A stretch of DNA of 64,000 nucleotides from Bifidobacteriaceae bacterium (GTDB lineage: Bacteria; Actinomycetota; Actinomycetes; Actinomycetales; Bifidobacteriaceae): contig JALCQC010000003.1 in the NCBI GenBank assembly GCA_022650895.1, positions 1 through 64,000 of the forward strand. Reading direction: 5' to 3'. The position numbers were made by a program, and so were the translations under genes. The notes beneath the pieces are model-generated. The model did not search any database and was not told the origin of the DNA. It saw only the letters and a list, made by a program, of their open reading frames with translations. Below, piece after piece: positions 61,901 through 64,000 of this stretch (the stretch's first letter is position 1; the number at the start of each line of letters is the position of its first letter).

Positions 61901-62165
61901 TGACGCCGACAAGAGCGACCGATCCGACAACGATGCTGCAACCAAAGCCGATGCCAAAGCGGATGCGGATACCAAGTCCGGCGCAAAGGCTGATATCAAG
62001 GCGGCAAATGCCTCGGAGAACAAGGACGACACCGCTTCCGGACCTCTTGCGAAGACCGGCTTCGGCTCTCCTGTCATCGTCTGGATTGCCGGCATTCTCA
62101 TTGCTTCCGTCGCCATCGCCGCAGTCTGCCTGATGGCCTCGAAGCGGGCGAAGCGCCAGCACTGA
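58983..62165 (+). CDS. Cell-wall-anchored GH59 galactocerebrosidase-like enzyme
   Basis: 1,060 residues from a GTG behind AAAGGAG. A signal peptide ends near residue 54 (PAQA). Residues about 70-400 follow animal GALC closely: [54 protein letters not shown], acid/base Glu211 in GVRNERSYD, nucleophile Glu291 in LWISEGG, and [12 protein letters not shown]. A GALC-type beta and lectin domain ([13 protein letters not shown] to [14 protein letters not shown], about 490-680), a further beta-sandwich carbohydrate-binding-like domain (about 780-925), an acidic Asp/Ala/Lys linker, LAKTG at 1022-1026, a membrane helix and KRAKRQH complete a class E sortase signal. It should release beta-galactose from glycolipids or related glycans outside the cell. 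Substrate is inferred. Confidence 0.93.
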   Translation: [1060 protein letters not shown]

Positions 62166-62216
62166 AGTAACACTTGCTGACTGCTGATGTTTTGGCAGTT
62201 GTCAAGTAGGAATGAG

Positions 62217-62262
62217 AGGTGTGGTTCCCTGCATACATGCGCAGGGAACCACACCTTTTCTT
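62217..62262 (+). terminator. Intrinsic terminator after the GH59 gene
   Basis: Perfect 16-base arms AGGTGTGGTTCCCTGC (62217-62232) and complement (62241-62256), eight-base loop, then TTTCTTGTTT. The strongest hairpin in the window; ends the GH59 transcript. Confidence 0.93.
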
Positions 62263-62404
62263 GTTTGCACGGGGAAAACAAGACCACTACAAAGCAGGTC
62301 ATCAATTGCACTTGCCTGCCAACTTGTGCGGCCTCAGTACTAATGTTCAGGTATCAGATAGCTTCAATGTCGAAGTCATCTACACCACATCGAGGATCGA
62401 TAGT

Positions 62405-63364
62405 ATGTCTGAACCAACACAGCAACCTCAAAAACCGCAGCAACCGGACATTCACCACCAGCCGGGTGTCCCGCAACAGTCCGACCCCTCTCAGCCTGAC
62501 CCATCTCAAAACCAGAACGCTGCCTCTCCCAAGACACCGCAACAGCAACCGCAATTCATGCAAGGGCCAAATCGCTACTCCCAGTACCCCACACAGCAAT
62601 TTGGAGCACCACAGATACCTCAGCAAAAAGTCACGAAGAAACTCGACGTCAAAGTCCTCTTTATCGTGCTGGCAGCACTCTTTGCCTGCAGCACGATTTT
62701 TATGGGAATTCGCTACGTCCATGCGTCTCAGCACATAGACGCGCTAGATCAACAGGTAGATGACCTCACAGCAGATAAAAAAAGATTGCAGGGGGAACTG
62801 TCAGGTACGGCTCCTGACCAAGAAGATGATTCATCTGGAAGTACAGATGACAACGATACAGACACCGATGGGGACAGCTCGGAAGAAGACGGGGAAGGAA
62901 AAATCGGCGATACTTTGGAAAGCGCCGGAATACAGATGAAGCTCACAAAAGCCGCAGATGCTTCAAGCATTAGCTACGACACATGCGGAGATAGCTGCAG
63001 CAACGGAAAATACGCTCCGAAAAAACCTGACAAAGGAACGAAATATTGGGTTGCAAATGTTGAAATTACAAATAACTCCAAAGCCCCCATTGACATCACC
63101 TGCGGCTATCCTCTGAAAATCGAAGCCGTCAATACGGACAATCAGCATTACACACCTATCGATGATCTTTACCAAGTTCAAGGAAATCCGGAGTGCAACG
63201 CCGAGCTTCAGCCAGGTCTTTCCTCCAAGATGTCATACGTATTTGCCATACCTTCCAAAACAACCATTGCCGGTATCGCTTTTTCGGGAATAGATGAGAA
63301 CTTAGACGAAGGCGAACAACGTTACTTCATCGTCAAGGATGATTATACGTTCTTCAGCGAATAA
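62405..63364 (+). CDS. DUF4352-like membrane-anchored surface protein
   Basis: 319 residues from the ATG at 62405 (GAGGA eight bases upstream; in-frame upstream reading crosses the terminator). Gln/Pro-rich cytosolic N-terminus of about 75 residues, one membrane helix (VLFIVLAALFACSTIFMGI), a short coiled stretch (DALDQQVDDLTADKKRLQGEL), an acidic Asp/Ser/Glu linker, then a beta-sandwich with YWVANVEITNNSKAPIDI and four Cys (DTCGDSC, ITCGY, PECNAEL) able to form disulfides outside. This is the pattern of DUF4352 telokin-like proteins. Codon and base use are clearly AT-richer than the preceding genes. Confidence 0.8.
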   Translation: MSEPTQQPQKPQQPDIHHQPGVPQQSDPSQPDPSQNQNAASPKTPQQQPQFMQGPNRYSQYPTQQFGAPQIPQQKVTKKLDVKVLFIVLAALFACSTIFMGIRYVHASQHIDALDQQVDDLTADKKRLQGELSGTAPDQEDDSSGSTDDNDTDTDGDSSEEDGEGKIGDTLESAGIQMKLTKAADASSISYDTCGDSCSNGKYAPKKPDKGTKYWVANVEITNNSKAPIDITCGYPLKIEAVNTDNQHYTPIDDLYQVQGNPECNAELQPGLSSKMSYVFAIPSKTTIAGIAFSGIDENLDEGEQRYFIVKDDYTFFSE

Positions 63365-63375
63365 GCCTTCGCTGA

Positions 63376-63424
63376 TGGAGCGGGCGACGGGAGTCGAACC
63401 CGCCTCTGAAGCTTGGGAAGCTTC
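63376..63424 (-). other. tRNA-Gly(CCC) 3' fragment, candidate attachment site
   Basis: On the minus strand the 49 bases read as the anticodon arm GAAGC-TTCCCAA-GCTTC (anticodon CCC), variable loop, T arm with GGGTTCGACTCCC, acceptor CGCCCGC, discriminator T and encoded CCA. The D arm and the 5' acceptor strand are absent; upstream sequence does not resemble a tRNA. Such 3' halves are what integrases leave at the far end of an inserted element. Confidence 0.85.
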
Positions 63425-63431
63425 CTGCAAA

Positions 63432-63446
63432 CATACCTCAGGTATG
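63432..63446. repeat. 15-base palindrome beside the tRNA fragment
   Basis: CATACCT-C-AGGTATG, seven-base arms around one base, eight bases from the tRNA fragment on the presumed element side. Could be an arm site for an integrase or a local terminator element. Confidence 0.45.
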
Positions 63447-63501
63447 ACTTTCAAACAAACCTTCTGAACATCACGAAGATGACATTTCGCAATACCAGCA
63501 A

Positions 63502-64000
63502 TCACGCAGATTCACCCTGATGTATTCTAAAGCCTGCAATATCCTGCCGAACAGGCCCCTGAGAAATGCCATCAATACGGTTAATCAACATCGACACAGC
63601 CGCCTCGGCCATCCCAGCAAAGTCTAGAGCGACAGTAGAGAGTGTCGGAATAGAGAAGCTGCCCATCTCAATACCATCAAAACCGAAAACTGCCTTATCC
63701 CGAGGAACTTCGATACCGAGATCATGCAGAGAACGCATTAGACCGATTCCCAACACATCATTCATGCAGAAGAAAGCATCATGCTGATCATCACCTGTTC
63801 CGATGACCGCTGCCGCTTTAAAAGCCCCTTGAATGTCCCATTCGCAAGGAATCAAATCATTCTCATTGCCAAGATTAGCTTCTTTCATAGCCTCAAGGGC
63901 ATATCCAATACCGGCATTACGGCCAGCCGACTCAATTTTATGCGAATTATACCTGTTTCCCCCAACAATGGCCACATGGCGATAACCCTGCTCCTTCAGA
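63502..64000 (-). CDS. LacI/GalR-family regulator, partial
   Basis: Only the C-terminal 165 or so residues lie in the window; the frame is open to its right edge. VAIVGGNRYNSHKIESAGRNAGIGYALEAM, DAFFCMNDVLGIGLMRSLHDLGIEVPRDKAVFGFDGIEM and IPTLSTVALDFAGMAEAAVSMLINRI are the effector-domain motifs of sugar-responsive LacI proteins. It is AT-richer than the core genes and lies on the side of the tRNA fragment expected to be foreign. Target genes lie outside the window. Confidence 0.9.
   Translation of the reverse strand, partial: LKEQGYRHVAIVGGNRYNSHKIESAGRNAGIGYALEAMKEANLGNENDLIPCEWDIQGAFKAAAVIGTGDDQHDAFFCMNDVLGIGLMRSLHDLGIEVPRDKAVFGFDGIEMGSFSIPTLSTVALDFAGMAEAAVSMLINRIDGISQGPVRQDIAGFRIHQGESA

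Noticed and set aside
1-64000. CRISPR arrays, rRNA genes, insertion sequences
   Set aside because: No spaced repeat array, no rRNA-like stretch and no transposase motif was found by reading both strands.

Overview
The window is about 64 kb of continuous chromosome from a fairly GC-rich actinobacterium, most likely a Bifidobacterium or a close relative in the Bifidobacteriaceae. This rests on codon use, the recurrent GAAAGGA/AAGGAG ribosome binding sites, the style of the LacI/ABC sugar operons, the formate-dependent purT inside the purine cluster, and an LAxTG-type sorting signal. The assignment is inference; no rRNA or species marker is present. No phage, IS element or CRISPR array was seen.

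Layout. 0.1-5.7 kb: membrane spermidine-synthase-like protein, SPFH protein plus a small ribbon-helix-helix protein, a GNAT acetyltransferase, a GT4 glycosyltransferase. 5.8-16.9 kb: purine cluster purT-C-S-Q-L-F-M-D on the plus strand facing purE-purK on the minus strand, covering every step from PRPP to SAICAR. 17.2-21.8 kb: glutamate-type ABC importer (binding protein and two permeases), GNAT, tRNA-Arg(UCU), luxS and a stand-alone AsnC/RAM protein. 22-27 kb (minus): dnaG, dgt, alr. 27.3-33.6 kb: amino-acid permease, an AT-rich Tag-like glycosylase, and a gluconate module (gntR, gntK, gntP, NAD-type gnd). 33.8-39.2 kb (minus): complete peptide ABC importer with a membrane-anchored binding protein. 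39.6-48.1 kb: coaX, a Zur-like regulator, then a LacI-controlled sugar ABC operon ending in a divergent GH1 enzyme, and a zinc binding-protein gene with a Zur-type box. 48.1-48.8 kb: geneless stretch with short-period repeats and an alternating purine-pyrimidine tract. 48.8-56.2 kb (minus): rluA-family gene, nnrD, glmS, an amino-acid permease and its binding protein behind an ARG-box-like site, and an MFS transporter. 56.4-62.2 kb: a small conserved protein, a divergent marR / TIM-barrel / small-peptide locus with paired palindromic operators, and a 1,060-residue cell-wall-anchored GH59 galactocerebrosidase-like enzyme. 62.4-64 kb: lower-GC DUF4352-like membrane protein, a 49-nt tRNA-Gly(CCC) 3' fragment, and a LacI-type regulator cut by the window edge.

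How the parts fit. Much of the window is uptake and its control: five ABC systems, each led by a binding protein, only one of which (dpp) brings its own ATPases. In three of them a strong inverted repeat sits between the binding-protein gene and the permease gene, suggesting dosage control of binding protein over membrane subunits. The Zur-like gene and the Zur box lie 7 kb apart and probably form one regulatory pair. Gluconate enters via GntP/GntK/Gnd at ribulose-5-phosphate, a natural feed to the phosphoketolase pathway. The most unusual items are the sortase-anchored GH59 enzyme with its upstream marR/TIM-barrel/peptide locus, and the tRNA-Gly fragment, which by its orientation implies that an integrated element begins here and extends past the right edge.
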